Virus record (IMG/VR): IMGVR_UViG_3300031237_000015
Coordinates: 1-39,182 of that record
Length of the DNA stretch: 39,182 bases
Direction: 5' to 3' (one strand)
Source: a virus
Below, piece by piece: positions 1 to 6,481 of this stretch. The notes under the pieces were generated by a model that saw only the letters and a program-made list of their open reading frames with translations, made no database searches and was not told where the DNA came from. The translations under genes and the position numbers were made by a program. Within the stretch, counting starts at the first letter, position 1; the number at the start of each line of letters is the position of its first letter.

Positions 1-130
1 CGGCGAGCCAGAGCATCCGGTCAGCACGATCGCTGGTGGACCACGCCTCCACGAGCGTCTTGTCTCCGAGCCAGGTGACGGCATCGGGGCATGGGTGGAG
101 GTGGGCGATTCGGGAGATGAGGCTGCTCAT
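1..130 (-). CDS. Ala-rich phage protein, N-terminal part (gene crosses the window ends)
   Basis: The ATG is at 130, overlapping the stop of the gene at 127-417 by 4 bases (ATGA). It gives 43 codons running off base 1, including HPCPDAVTWLGDKTLVEAW and DRADRMLWLA. If the window is circular, the leftover base joins the last two bases of the window and the frame continues into ADAAAYADAAAW and a regular C-terminus ending at 39046, for 88 residues in all. From memory, the DxMLWLA stretch followed by an Ala/Asp/Tyr-rich run is a recurring arrangement in small phage and environmental proteins of unknown function. No function is proposed. It belongs to the leftward operon starting at 653. Confidence 0.8.
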   Translation of the reverse strand, partial: MSSLISRIAHLHPCPDAVTWLGDKTLVEAWSTSDRADRMLWLA

Positions 131-417
131 GACTTGACCTCCGCGGCGGCGATCACCAGTCGCCAGCTTGGCCCATCACAGCTTGACCCGCCTGGGTCGC
201 CACAACCGCAAAACTCTCCGTGGGCGATATTGTCAGCAGCCTTCAGCGCCTCGAGCAGCATCGGTGCAGCCGCGATGAGGCGGGCATTCGCCTGCGCTCT
301 GTCCTCTGGCTCATCGCGCTCGACCACCAGCGACGCGATGAGCTGGTCCCCGGCGAAGACGTCTGGGCCTGGGTACTCCGCTCGCCACGGGCCAGGCGTG
401 TATCGGGGCGCGCTCAC
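127..417 (-). CDS. Small phage protein with TPGPW / ARLIAAAP motif
   Basis: The GTG start at 417 overlaps the stop of the upstream gene (GTGA), giving 96 residues. It shows YTPGPWRAEY near the N-terminus, a VVERDEPEDRAQANARLIAAAP stretch (split as VVERDEP and ANARLIAAAPMLLEALK), and a C-terminal Cys pair in CGCGDPGG. The combination of TPGPW and ARLIAAAPxLLEAL is recognisable from many small phage genes of unknown function. The gene lies second in the leftward operon. No function can be assigned. Confidence 0.8.
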   Translation of the reverse strand: MSAPRYTPGPWRAEYPGPDVFAGDQLIASLVVERDEPEDRAQANARLIAAAPMLLEALKAADNIAHGEFCGCGDPGGSSCDGPSWRLVIAAAEVKS

Positions 418-653
418 TGTGCCACCCCGGACTCGATGTCTCGGCACATGTCGATCAGCACGTCCTGCGCCAGTTTCACCTCGGCGGCGTTGATCAGCTG
501 CTTCTCGGTGCGAGGGTCGAGGACGCACACGTACTCCCCAAGGCGTACCTCCACTTTGCCGGCAACTTCGACTCCGGCGTAAACGATGAGGTCGTGGGCG
601 TCGGGGCCAGACGGGGCGGGGCGCTCGAAGGTAAGGTTTCGTTTGAGGAACAT
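414..653 (-). CDS. Hypothetical protein, first gene of the leftward operon
   Basis: The ATG at 653 has GGAGAG a few bases upstream and gives 79 residues (MFLKRNLTFERP to IESGVAQ). The frame stays open upstream to 839. That extension would run through the operator and promoter-like bases at 752-805 and has a low-complexity Gly/Pro/Ser composition, so I use the internal ATG. The middle, LIVYAGVEVAGKVEVRL, looks like beta strands and the C-terminus like a helix. I recognise no family. As the first gene after the proposed leftward promoter it should be an early product. Confidence 0.65.
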   Translation of the reverse strand: MFLKRNLTFERPAPSGPDAHDLIVYAGVEVAGKVEVRLGEYVCVLDPRTEKQLINAAEVKLAQDVLIDMCRDIESGVAQ

Positions 654-751
654 GCTCTCTCCGGTGGGTGAAGGTGCCTGGGACTCGGTGCTCTCTGGGG
701 AGCCGGCCTCGCCGCCCAACCCGCCGCCGCCCTGCCCAACCAACGAAACAA

Positions 752-781
752 ATAGTGACACGAGCCGGCCGCGCCCGTCAA
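752..781 (-). promoter_or_regulatory. Candidate leftward promoter
   Basis: On the minus strand, TTGACG (781-776) lies 18 bp from CACTAT (757-752). The -35 matches sigma70 consensus at 5 of 6 positions. The -10 is weak but keeps the important A at position 2 and T at position 6. A start near 745 would give a leader of about 90 bases to the ATG at 653. The -35 lies inside the left half-site of the palindrome at 777-795, as expected for repression. This is inference from motif and position. Confidence 0.4.
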
Positions 782-805
782 CAGGCCCTGTTGACTCCTG
801 TTGAC
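777..805. promoter_or_regulatory. Operator: 19-bp palindrome plus third half-site
   Basis: GTCAACAGG-C-CCTGTTGAC (777-795) is a perfect inverted repeat with 9-bp arms and one central base. A third CCTGTTGAC follows at 797-805, exactly 10 bp after the second, so three half-sites lie about one helical turn apart. The element lies between the divergent first genes (653 leftward, 831 rightward) and covers TTGAC -35-like sequences facing both ways. The likely ligand is the ribbon-helix-helix protein encoded immediately downstream, since such proteins usually autoregulate. That pairing is inference. Confidence 0.7.
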
Positions 806-830
806 TCATATTGGTACACATGTCTGCCAC

Positions 831-1049
831 ATGTTCCACCGCGAAAAGATTGATTGCCAGGTCGTGCTCAGCCCCCAGCCCAAGGCAAGAGGAGCACGTA
901 GGACATCCTCCGTAATCCTTACGAACAGCACATGGCGCGACATCGAGTCGATCGCGCGGGCCTCTGGATGCTCACGCAATGAGGTCTGCGAGAGACTCCT
1001 GCGGATGGCCATGGCAGATCTAAGGACAATGCCCGGGACGAACCCGTGA
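831..1049 (+). CDS. Ribbon-helix-helix (CopG/Arc-like) DNA-binding protein
   Basis: Residues from about 27 onward (RTSSVILTNSTWRDIESIAR then ASGCSRNEVCERLLRMAM) fit a ribbon-helix-helix fold: a short strand, a helix, a turn at SGCSRNE, and a second helix. Family members bind DNA as dimers and often repress their own operon. A TTG at 801 would start the frame inside the operator, so I prefer the ATG at 831 (72 residues). A GTG at 864 is another option. No strong Shine-Dalgarno sequence is visible, and a start of transcription near 827 would make the message almost leaderless. It is the first gene of the rightward arm and the likely ligand of the 777-805 operator. Confidence 0.6.
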   Translation: MFHREKIDCQVVLSPQPKARGARRTSSVILTNSTWRDIESIARASGCSRNEVCERLLRMAMADLRTMPGTNP

Positions 1050-1066
1050 GGCGCAAGCGCCACTGA

Positions 1067-1291
1067 GAGCCGGCTGACACGAGCGTCGAGACCTTTCTCC
1101 GGCGCTGCGCCATCCGAGAGAGGCTCTCCGCCATCCTGCGTGAGCAGCATCGGGCCGAGGCGCCGTGGCGCGAGACGATGGAGCAGGTCTCCCGTCCCAT
1201 CAGGCCCGCGGACCTCGGTGGTGAGGGGCGACGGTTGCCAGACATCGAGCCGAACGGAGCGCTGCTCCTGACGACGAGGCTTAAGAGCTGA
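1067..1291 (+). other. Coding-like stretch without a normal start codon
   Basis: Between the regulator and the gene at 1293 this frame is open for 74 codons, with strongly GC-biased third positions typical of real genes here. It encodes a helix-like stretch (SVETFLRRCAIRERLSAILR) and ends with TGA one base before the next ATG, like a normal operon member. There is no ATG, GTG or TTG before the ATG at 1178, which would leave only 37 residues. It could be a gene broken by a point change or frameshift, a gene using a rare start such as ATC, or a 37-residue product. The function is unknown. Confidence 0.4.
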
Positions 1292-1292
1292 G

Positions 1293-1802
1293 ATGGCCTT
1301 CACCCGCGAGGACATCCTCGACGAGTTCGCTTCACAGGCCGCGCTTGGCACGCGGCGCGAGTGGCTGGAGGGCGTCCGCGTCTCGCGCAAGCGATGTCGT
1401 CGCGGCGAACAAAAGAGACTGAGCCCCGAGGCGTACGCGAGATGGAGAGAGAGCATCGCCGCATGGAAGAGGGCGCACCCCGAGCGAGTCCGGCAGCATC
1501 GCTGCAACCGCGCAGACAAGGCGCGACTCGAGAAGTTGCGGTGGCGGCTCGCCAACCCGGCGAAGCAGCGCGAGAGCGTGAGGCGCTCGAAGCTGAGGGC
1601 CAGGGCCCGAGCGCGCATCGTCAAGGCGGTGCTGGCGGCCTTAGTCCTACAGGCTGTCGGAGCTGACGGAGTGGCGCGCGCGCTGGCGGAATTACGGGAG
1701 ATGGCTCGGGAGCAGAAGCGGCGTTGGAATCGGGACCACCCCGGAGCCTGCGCGAGATACAGCAAGAAGTGGCGCGCAAAGCGCAAAGGAGCAGCACCAT
1801 GA
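1293..1802 (+). CDS. Very basic helical protein, possibly nucleic-acid binding
   Basis: 169 residues, extremely rich in Arg and Lys. Two similar segments, WKRAHPERVRQH (about 58) and WNRDHPGACARYSKKWRAK (C-terminus), resemble the W-x-(R/K)-x-(N/H)-P repeats seen in basic tails of phage endonuclease-related proteins. A short hydrophobic helix, VKAVLAALVLQAVGADGVAR, lies between them. The charge and repeats suggest DNA or RNA binding, but no catalytic motif is visible. The ATG comes one base after the preceding open frame ends. The stop overlaps the next start (ATGA). Confidence 0.7.
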   Translation: MAFTREDILDEFASQAALGTRREWLEGVRVSRKRCRRGEQKRLSPEAYARWRESIAAWKRAHPERVRQHRCNRADKARLEKLRWRLANPAKQRESVRRSKLRARARARIVKAVLAALVLQAVGADGVARALAELREMAREQKRRWNRDHPGACARYSKKWRAKRKGAAP

Positions 1803-2095
1803 CCGAAACAGAGTGGCAGATGAGAGCGCGTGTATCGCCCCCGGCGAGGGACCCAGACACGGAGATGCTGGAGGAGGCCCTCGCGGAGGTGGCCGACATG
1901 GCGATCAAGCTGGAGCGCTCGGAGATGCTCCGCAGACAGGCCGAGGCGCAGGCGTCCCGCGCCATCGCCCGGCTCGCCAATGTGGTTGAGACGGTGCGCG
2001 AAGAGGCCGACCGCCGCCGTCGCGACGGCGATCACTCCGCCGCCCAGGTGCTGGGCTACATAGCCGGCAAGCTGCAGAGGATGGTGCTGCCGTGA
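1799..2095 (+). CDS. Predicted coiled-coil hypothetical protein
   Basis: The ATG at 1799 overlaps the previous stop (ATGA), giving 98 residues. From residue 20 on it is almost entirely amphipathic helix with Glu, Arg and Ala at coiled-coil-compatible spacing (EEALAEVADMAIKLERSEML, then AEAQASRAIARLANVVETVR). No enzyme motif is visible. It is probably a small oligomeric or adaptor protein in the rightward operon. The next gene starts with GTGA on its stop codon. Confidence 0.75.
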   Translation: MTETEWQMRARVSPPARDPDTEMLEEALAEVADMAIKLERSEMLRRQAEAQASRAIARLANVVETVREEADRRRRDGDHSAAQVLGYIAGKLQRMVLP

Positions 2096-2376
2096 GCGCC
2101 CGTAAGAAAGGGCCGCGATACCTTGCGCACTGGGGCTACATAGTGAAAGGGCGTGGCGACGACGGGCCGCTACGGTACTTCGAGGTGCCAGAGTTGGTGC
2201 GCCTCCTCAACATGGGCGAGCGAGCCAGGGCAGAGGTCAAGCGCCTCAAGGCTGAGGTGAAGCGCCTGAAGGAGGGCCACCACCACACCTGTCGGTGCGC
2301 GTCCTGCTACTGCGTCCACTGCCGCGAACCGCTCACCGCGCCGCACAAGCGGGGGTGCCCTCATGGGCGGACATAA
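2092..2376 (+). CDS. Small protein with helical repeat and Cys-rich zinc-ribbon-like tail
   Basis: The GTG start at 2092 overlaps the previous stop, giving 94 residues. A charged helix contains a direct repeat VKRLKAEVKRLKEG (about 54-66). It is followed by HHHTCRCASCYCVHC, with further His and Cys in the tail KRGCPHGRT, consistent with a small zinc-binding module. It directly precedes the three zinc-knuckle genes, whose first ATG lies 14 bases inside this gene. A role with nucleic acid is plausible but unproven. Confidence 0.7.
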   Translation: MSARKKGPRYLAHWGYIVKGRGDDGPLRYFEVPELVRLLNMGERARAEVKRLKAEVKRLKEGHHHTCRCASCYCVHCREPLTAPHKRGCPHGRT

Positions 2377-2869
2377 CACGCCGTGCTCCGTCCATGGCTG
2401 CGGTCGGATCGCCTCGCGCAAAGACAAGCTCTGCGCGACCCACTACCGCTACCGCACCCTCGGCTATCCCGACTGGGCCACGCGCCCCATCAGAGTGCAG
2501 GCTGGGCCGATGCCATGCCTCGTTCCCGGGTGCGCCAAGACGTCTCACGCACTCGGGCTCTGCAATGCTCACTACCGGCGCAAGCGCCTCGGGCATCCGC
2601 GCTGGAATGACATGCTCAAGGTGGTGCGCCTCCGCGGCGAGACGGGCGTGATTCCAGGCACCGGCCTACGCGTGCCGCTGCGAGACTGGCGAATGTTCGA
2701 GGCACACCGCCATGAACGCGGGCTCTCGAGCTATGCTCTGCTGTCGGAGATGGTCTCCATCTGGGCTGAGCTCCGACGCCGCAAGCACGCCTCTCGAGCG
2801 GCGGCCGAAGAGCGAGAGGTCCTCAACGTTCAGGACTACGTCCGCCGCGGGGTGGTTCTCGATGGCTAG
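2363..2869 (+). CDS. Zinc-knuckle protein with two CX4C-X9/10-CX2H modules
   Basis: 168 residues. There are two metal-binding modules near the N-terminus. The first has C8, C13, C24 and H27; the second has C52, C57, C67 and H70, followed by YRRKRLGHPRW. The pattern CxxxGC...GLCxxHYxR is known as an accessory zinc module in phage HNH nucleases, but no HNH core is present here. The C-terminal half is helical (EHA/AEEREVLNVQDYVRRG). It is the first of three adjacent genes with the same module, and the next gene overlaps its end by 8 bases. Confidence 0.75.
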   Translation: MGGHNTPCSVHGCGRIASRKDKLCATHYRYRTLGYPDWATRPIRVQAGPMPCLVPGCAKTSHALGLCNAHYRRKRLGHPRWNDMLKVVRLRGETGVIPGTGLRVPLRDWRMFEAHRHERGLSSYALLSEMVSIWAELRRRKHASRAAAEEREVLNVQDYVRRGVVLDG

Positions 2870-3440
2870 TCATTGCGTCCTCACCCACTGTGGCCGGCCG
2901 ACCATCCGCGGTCGCCGTCTCTGCTCTGGCCACCAGACGCTCCGGTCGCGGGGCTATGCAGATTGGGCGACGCGCACAATCTCTCCGCGGCCACACCTCA
3001 AGGGCGCCGTCTGCTTTGTCCCTGGGTGCGGCGTTAGGGCCAAGCAGCGCGGCAAGAAGGGGCCACTCTGCCATGGGCACGCGAGCGTGGAGCGCTACCG
3101 TGTGATGCGTGGGTGTGAGCCGCTTGATCCACGCGCGCCGTACGAGCGGAAAAAGAATGAGCATCGAGCCATGTGCGCGGCGCCAGGATGCGACCGGCTG
3201 ACTCACGCGAAGGGCCTTTGCCAGGCACACTACCGTCGCAAGGATGGCGGCTCTCGGCTATCCATCCCGGTCGGCGAGGTGAAGCGCGCGCCGCAGAACA
3301 AGGTCCGGACCGACGCCCGGCGCGCGGCAGACGAGCGCATGGAGCGGCTGGTCCTCGACCAGCGACGGGCCGAGGCGATGCGTCCACTGCGGATCCGTGA
3401 CTACGCCTGGGATAGGCCTGGGGCGTGGAGTGGCTGGTAG
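2862..3440 (+). CDS. Zinc-knuckle protein with three modules
   Basis: The ATG at 2862 overlaps the previous stop, giving 192 residues. Three modules are visible: CVLTHCGRPTIRGRRLCSGH near the N-terminus, CFVPGC...GPLCHGH in the middle, and CAAPGCDRLTHAKGLCQAHY. The spacer GYADWATRTI repeats GYPDWATRPI of the preceding gene, so the genes arose by duplication. The C-terminus is basic and helical (ARRAADERMERLVLDQRRAE). Zinc binding is inferred from Cys/His spacing. No catalytic domain is seen. Confidence 0.75.
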   Translation: MASHCVLTHCGRPTIRGRRLCSGHQTLRSRGYADWATRTISPRPHLKGAVCFVPGCGVRAKQRGKKGPLCHGHASVERYRVMRGCEPLDPRAPYERKKNEHRAMCAAPGCDRLTHAKGLCQAHYRRKDGGSRLSIPVGEVKRAPQNKVRTDARRAADERMERLVLDQRRAEAMRPLRIRDYAWDRPGAWSGW

Positions 3441-4032
3441 TCGATCGCGTGGCCAGGTGCCGTGCGGCAAGCCAGGCTGCGCTAGGCACCTGTATGCGCG
3501 CGGCGTCTGCTGGGTTCACTACGCCGCTGCTGTGCGCAGTGGCGAAATCGTAGTCGCCAAGCACCGCCCCAGAGGACCCTGCATCGTGGGTGGGTGCGAT
3601 CGTACAGGGAGCGGTCGTGGCGTCAACGGGACCCTGTGTAAGACACACTACCTGACGGAGGCCAAACGCAAGGAGCGTGGTGCTCCTCCGCTCCGCGTTG
3701 GCGAGGTGCCGCGGGGCAATGCCATGGCCGAAGGTGCGCGGTGTTTCGTCTGTGGCCGCAACGCCAAGCGCCGTGGTCGTTATGTCTACCTTTGCGGACC
3801 GCACGGCATCTATGAGCACCAGCGAATCAAGAAAGGCCGGCCACCGTACGGCTCTGAGAGCGACATCCCGCCTGGCTTCGACGGCCCAGTGGCGACGGAC
3901 GAGACAGAGGACGAGGCGAAGATAGACCGGCTCCTCGCGGCCCGCCGCACGCTGCTCGACGATCGCGAGGAGTTGCGCGCGCTAGACCCTTGGTTTTTGC
4001 GCAGCACCTGGTGGGGCTCTGGCGACGGTTGA
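3430..4032 (+). CDS. Zinc-knuckle protein with three modules
   Basis: I place the start at GTG 3430, which overlaps the previous stop; a GTG at 3397 in the same frame is also possible. About 200 residues. Modules are CGKPGCARHLYARGVCWVHY, CIVGGCDRTGSGRGVNGTLC with KTHY, and a degenerate CFVCGRNAKRRGRYVYLCGPH. The C-terminus is acidic and helical (ATDETEDEAKIDRLLAARRT). The frame stays open for 35 codons beyond the TGA, right up to a possible start of the replication gene. It is the third member of the duplicated zinc-knuckle set. Confidence 0.7.
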   Translation: MAGSRSRGQVPCGKPGCARHLYARGVCWVHYAAAVRSGEIVVAKHRPRGPCIVGGCDRTGSGRGVNGTLCKTHYLTEAKRKERGAPPLRVGEVPRGNAMAEGARCFVCGRNAKRRGRYVYLCGPHGIYEHQRIKKGRPPYGSESDIPPGFDGPVATDETEDEAKIDRLLAARRTLLDDREELRALDPWFLRSTWWGSGDG

Positions 4033-4173
4033 CAGCGGCCGGCGAGGCGTGAGACGAAGTGGGCGCATGAAGCACGGAGGGCTGCACAATTTCAGCGGGC
4101 TCTGCTCGCCCTCGCCCCGGCTCCCGACCCTCCGCGGGTGCCGAGCGGCGAGGTTTTTCTTGAGGTCGACCTG

Positions 4174-5052
4174 ATGCGCTGGGAGGACGAGAGGTACGTA
4201 AGGCTCTACACGCGCGACACGGTCACCTGGAAGCTGCTCCCGTGGCAAGGCAAGGCGCTCTTGCCGCTGCTGTTGCGGAAGCTGGATCGAGCTGGAGTCC
4301 TAGACCTGGCCGATGAAGACGCCCCCGATGCCATCTCAGCGCTGACCGAGTTGCCGATTGACGTCGTGCGCGTCGGCTGGCCTGCGCTGGTTGAGCGCGG
4401 CGTCTTCGCCGTTTCGGACACGCAAATAGTGGCGCCGAAGTTCATCGAGGCCCAGGAGACTCCGCAGTCCGACAGGCAGCGGAAGGCGGAGAGCAGGGCT
4501 CGCGCTCGCAACATGGCCTCACAACCAGCTGAAATCATAACGGATGAGTCCGCTTTGGTCACACGGAGTCACACGGAGTCACACGGAGTCACGCCAGGTC
4601 ACTCCGTGCTGTGCCGTGCTGTGCCGGACTGTGCTGTGCCTATCCGTGCCGTACCTAAAAAGCTTGCGCCTGCTTCGCAGCCGCCGCTTGCGTTGGAGCT
4701 TTCACCCACGGAGCTGCCCGAAGTCAGCGCGACGCGACGACTGACCGACTCGCTCTGTGCCATTTTCGCAGAGCAGCGCGGCGTCAAGTACGCATTCAGC
4801 GGCCGTGACGGGAAGGCTGCTCGGGACTTGATGGCCATGCCCGGAATCGACCAGGTGGAGATTGAGCGCCGCTGGCGCGACGGGCTCAACCGCCAGGGCT
4901 TCGCGCAGGTGTCGACGCTCTGGCAGCTGGTCGCGAAGTGGAACGACATCACCGCGCCGCAGAGGGACCCGCGCAAGGGTGGGGCGCGCGCTGAGGACGT
5001 GGACTGGAGCAAGTTCAACGGCCGCACCGGAGACGTGACGAATGAGTTCTGA
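4174..5052 (+). CDS. Replication initiator-like protein carrying the origin repeats
   Basis: The ATG at 4174 has TTGAGG eight bases upstream, so I prefer it to a GTG at 4138 with no ribosome site. About 292 residues. The N-terminus (YVRLYTRDTVTWKLLPWQGK and the following helices) resembles the winged-helix-like N-terminal domain of phage replication organisers. The middle is a low-complexity linker. The C-terminus (AFSGRDGKAARDLMAMPGID, then WQLVAKWNDI) resembles the helical region that recruits the helicase loader. It overlaps the DnaC-like gene by 11 bases, matching a lambda O/P-type pair. The linker DNA carries iteron-like repeats. The family call is by context and weak similarity. Confidence 0.65.
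   Translation: MRWEDERYVRLYTRDTVTWKLLPWQGKALLPLLLRKLDRAGVLDLADEDAPDAISALTELPIDVVRVGWPALVERGVFAVSDTQIVAPKFIEAQETPQSDRQRKAESRARARNMASQPAEIITDESALVTRSHTESHGVTPGHSVLCRAVPDCAVPIRAVPKKLAPASQPPLALELSPTELPEVSATRRLTDSLCAIFAEQRGVKYAFSGRDGKAARDLMAMPGIDQVEIERRWRDGLNRQGFAQVSTLWQLVAKWNDITAPQRDPRKGGARAEDVDWSKFNGRTGDVTNEF
4559..4651. repeat. Iteron-like repeats inside the initiator gene; probable replication origin
   Basis: TCACACGGAG occurs three times in tandem (4559-4568, 4569-4578, 4579-4588), followed by degenerate copies on the same 10-bp phase (TCACGCCAGG 4589, TCACTCCGTG 4599). CACGGAGT (4582-4589) and ACTCCGTG (4601-4608) form an 8-bp inverted repeat. Next come GTGCTGTGCC at 4606, 4616 and 4631. 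The sequence then turns A-rich (ACCTAAAAAG). The 10-bp period equals a helical turn and is not a codon multiple, so protein constraint does not explain it. Lambda and relatives carry iterons inside their O gene. Origin function is inference. Confidence 0.65.
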
Positions 5053-5740
5053 GCCCAGGAGAATCGGAGAGATGTTGCCCAGCTTCATTGCGCGGATGAG
5101 CCGCCCGCTGACGGACGATGAGAAGTTGGCCAGAGCCGAGTGGGAGCGCAAGCGCACGGAACTCGAGGCGCGCCAAGAGGAGCGCCGCCTAGAGGGCATG
5201 CTCGCCAGCCTCGGGGTGAAGGCGACCACGGCGAAGGCCGTATCCAGCGGGAGGCTTGACCGCACCGCCGCACTGCAGGGGGTCGAGGACCAAGAGCGTT
5301 TCGGACGCACGTTCCTCCTGCTCTCCGGCGGAGTTGGCACAGGGAAGACGGTGGCCGCTGCCAGCGCTGCTATCGCGGCAACCAAGAGCGGGCAGCGAGC
5401 ACGCTTCGTCAAGGCGGGCGAGCTCTCAACGCAGAGCAGTTTCGGCGACGCTGCCGAGGCGCGCATGGCGGAGCTCCGGCGAGCCGATGTGCTCGTGATT
5501 GACGACCTCGGACTCGAGCGCCTGCATGACATGTGGAAACAGGCCTTCGAGGATTTGATTGATCACCGTTGGGAGGAAGACTTGCGCACCATCATCACAA
5601 CCAATCTGCCGCCAACGGCAGACGCCGGGCGGCAATCGATCCGTGGTGTGTACGGCGAGCGCGTGGCATCGCGCATTCGGCAGAAGGGCCTGATCGTCCT
5701 GTGCGGCACCGACGACCTGCGTCGAACGGAGGCGCCGTGA
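5042..5740 (+). CDS. dnaC: DnaC-like AAA+ helicase loader
   Basis: 232 residues. The N-terminal third is charged and helical. Walker A is GGVGTGKT (about 96-103), Walker B VLVIDDLG (about 150-157), sensor-1-like IITTNLP (about 188), and a GERVASRI arginine-finger-like segment follows. This order fits DnaC/IstB-family ATPases that load the replicative helicase. The gene starts inside the end of the initiator-like gene. The phage carries no recognisable helicase, primase or polymerase, so it probably recruits the host replisome. Confidence 0.9.
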   Translation: MSSEPRRIGEMLPSFIARMSRPLTDDEKLARAEWERKRTELEARQEERRLEGMLASLGVKATTAKAVSSGRLDRTAALQGVEDQERFGRTFLLLSGGVGTGKTVAAASAAIAATKSGQRARFVKAGELSTQSSFGDAAEARMAELRRADVLVIDDLGLERLHDMWKQAFEDLIDHRWEEDLRTIITTNLPPTADAGRQSIRGVYGERVASRIRQKGLIVLCGTDDLRRTEAP

Positions 5741-5952
5741 GCGACACTAAGCGCGAGATCCAGCGCCTGACCGAGCAACTCGCGAGCCGCGACCCGTTGC
5801 TCGCGGCATCTGTCGCCATGCTCACGGCTCTCAGTGCCCTTGAGCGCTGGGCCGTGTGTCGGAAGTGTCGCGGATCCGGAGTGGTCTCGTCGCCGTACGG
5901 GCTAGATGCCGAGGACTGCGACTGTGCGGCCGGCCGAAAGGCGGCTCCATGA
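5737..5952 (+). CDS. Small protein with zinc-ribbon-like Cys motif
   Basis: The GTG at 5737 overlaps the DnaC-like stop (GTGA), giving 71 residues. An N-terminal helix (TKREIQRLTEQLASRDPLLA) is followed by CRKCRGSGVV and CDCAAGRK, a CX2C...CXC arrangement like DnaJ-type or small zinc ribbons. It probably binds metal. The function is unknown. It may act with the replication proteins encoded just upstream. Confidence 0.7.
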   Translation: MSDTKREIQRLTEQLASRDPLLAASVAMLTALSALERWAVCRKCRGSGVVSSPYGLDAEDCDCAAGRKAAP

Positions 5953-6233
5953 GCGCGGTGCAGAAGCTGATTGATGCTCTGCGAGCGTCAGACCACGGGC
6001 CCCACATGGCGGACTTGGCAGACGCCGCGGAGGCGGAGTTCGCCGCGCGCGATCGTGCCGACGCGGAAGAGGCTCAGCTGCGCGCGGCTGCGTTCGAGTC
6101 CCGCCAGCGGCGTGACGCGGAGTTGCTTGCGGCGTGGCTGAGGTGGCGCCATAAGCCGGTGAATCTCACGGTGGCGATGGACGCCTGGAATGCGCTCGAA
6201 GAGTGGGCAGCCGCAAAGGGCGGTGCCAAGTGA
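5949..6233 (+). CDS. MSAxxKLI-family paralogue A
   Basis: The ATG at 5949 overlaps the previous stop (ATGA), giving 94 residues. It starts MSAVQKLIDAL, continues MADLADAAEAEFAARD, and ends ALEEWAAAKGGAK. The same head and tail occur in the leftward-arm gene at 37229-37663 (MSAIRKLI ... FERWAAKGGGK), and the head alone at 36939-37232. The protein is all helical with no catalytic motif. Its placement in the opposite arm from its relatives shows the family has spread within this genome. The function is unknown. Confidence 0.75.
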   Translation: MSAVQKLIDALRASDHGPHMADLADAAEAEFAARDRADAEEAQLRAAAFESRQRRDAELLAAWLRWRHKPVNLTVAMDAWNALEEWAAAKGGAK

Positions 6234-6481
6234 GCCCCCACCCCGGCGAATTCCTGCGCGCTGAACTGGGCGAGCGAGGCATGACACAGTCCGAGCTGGC
6301 GCGTCGCATGGGCGTGTCCATTCAGGTCGTGAACTACATTTGCCGAGGGCGCCGGAAGCTTTCCGCGAAGCATGCGGTCGCTCTTGAAGCCGTGCTCGGA
6401 AGCGACGCTCGGACCTGGCTCACTCTTCAGATGCTCTTCGACCTCGATCTCGCGCGCGCCAAGCGCAAGGCGACGCCGTGA
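6230..6481 (+). CDS. XRE-family HTH protein, HigA antitoxin-like
   Basis: The GTG at 6230 overlaps the previous stop, giving 83 residues. HPGEFLRAELGERGMTQSEL then ARRMGVSIQVVNYICRGRRK is a classic HTH in the HigA/VapI style, followed by LSAKHAVALEAVLGSDARTW. HigA-like proteins bind operator DNA and usually neutralise a HigB toxin encoded next to them. No HigB-like gene is present, so it is more likely an orphan antitoxin or a phage regulator. It sits between small unknown genes and rusA in the early arm. Confidence 0.85.
   Translation: MSPHPGEFLRAELGERGMTQSELARRMGVSIQVVNYICRGRRKLSAKHAVALEAVLGSDARTWLTLQMLFDLDLARAKRKATP

Noticed and set aside
806-2035. 409-codon minus-strand frame across the early genes
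   Set aside because: It crosses the operator side and several well-packed overlapping plus-strand genes and shows no recognisable domain.
2052-2141. GGGCTACATAG at 2052-2062 and 2131-2141 as further copies of the 15-bp leader element
   Set aside because: They share only the GCTACAT core, lie inside genes on the other strand and both simply encode Gly-Tyr-Ile.
4559-4640. Short tandem repeats as a CRISPR array
   Set aside because: Units are only 10 bp, directly adjacent, with no spacers and no cas genes.
6230-6481. Complete HigBA toxin-antitoxin system
   Set aside because: No HigB-like RNase frame lies on either side; the neighbours are a helical paralogue and rusA.
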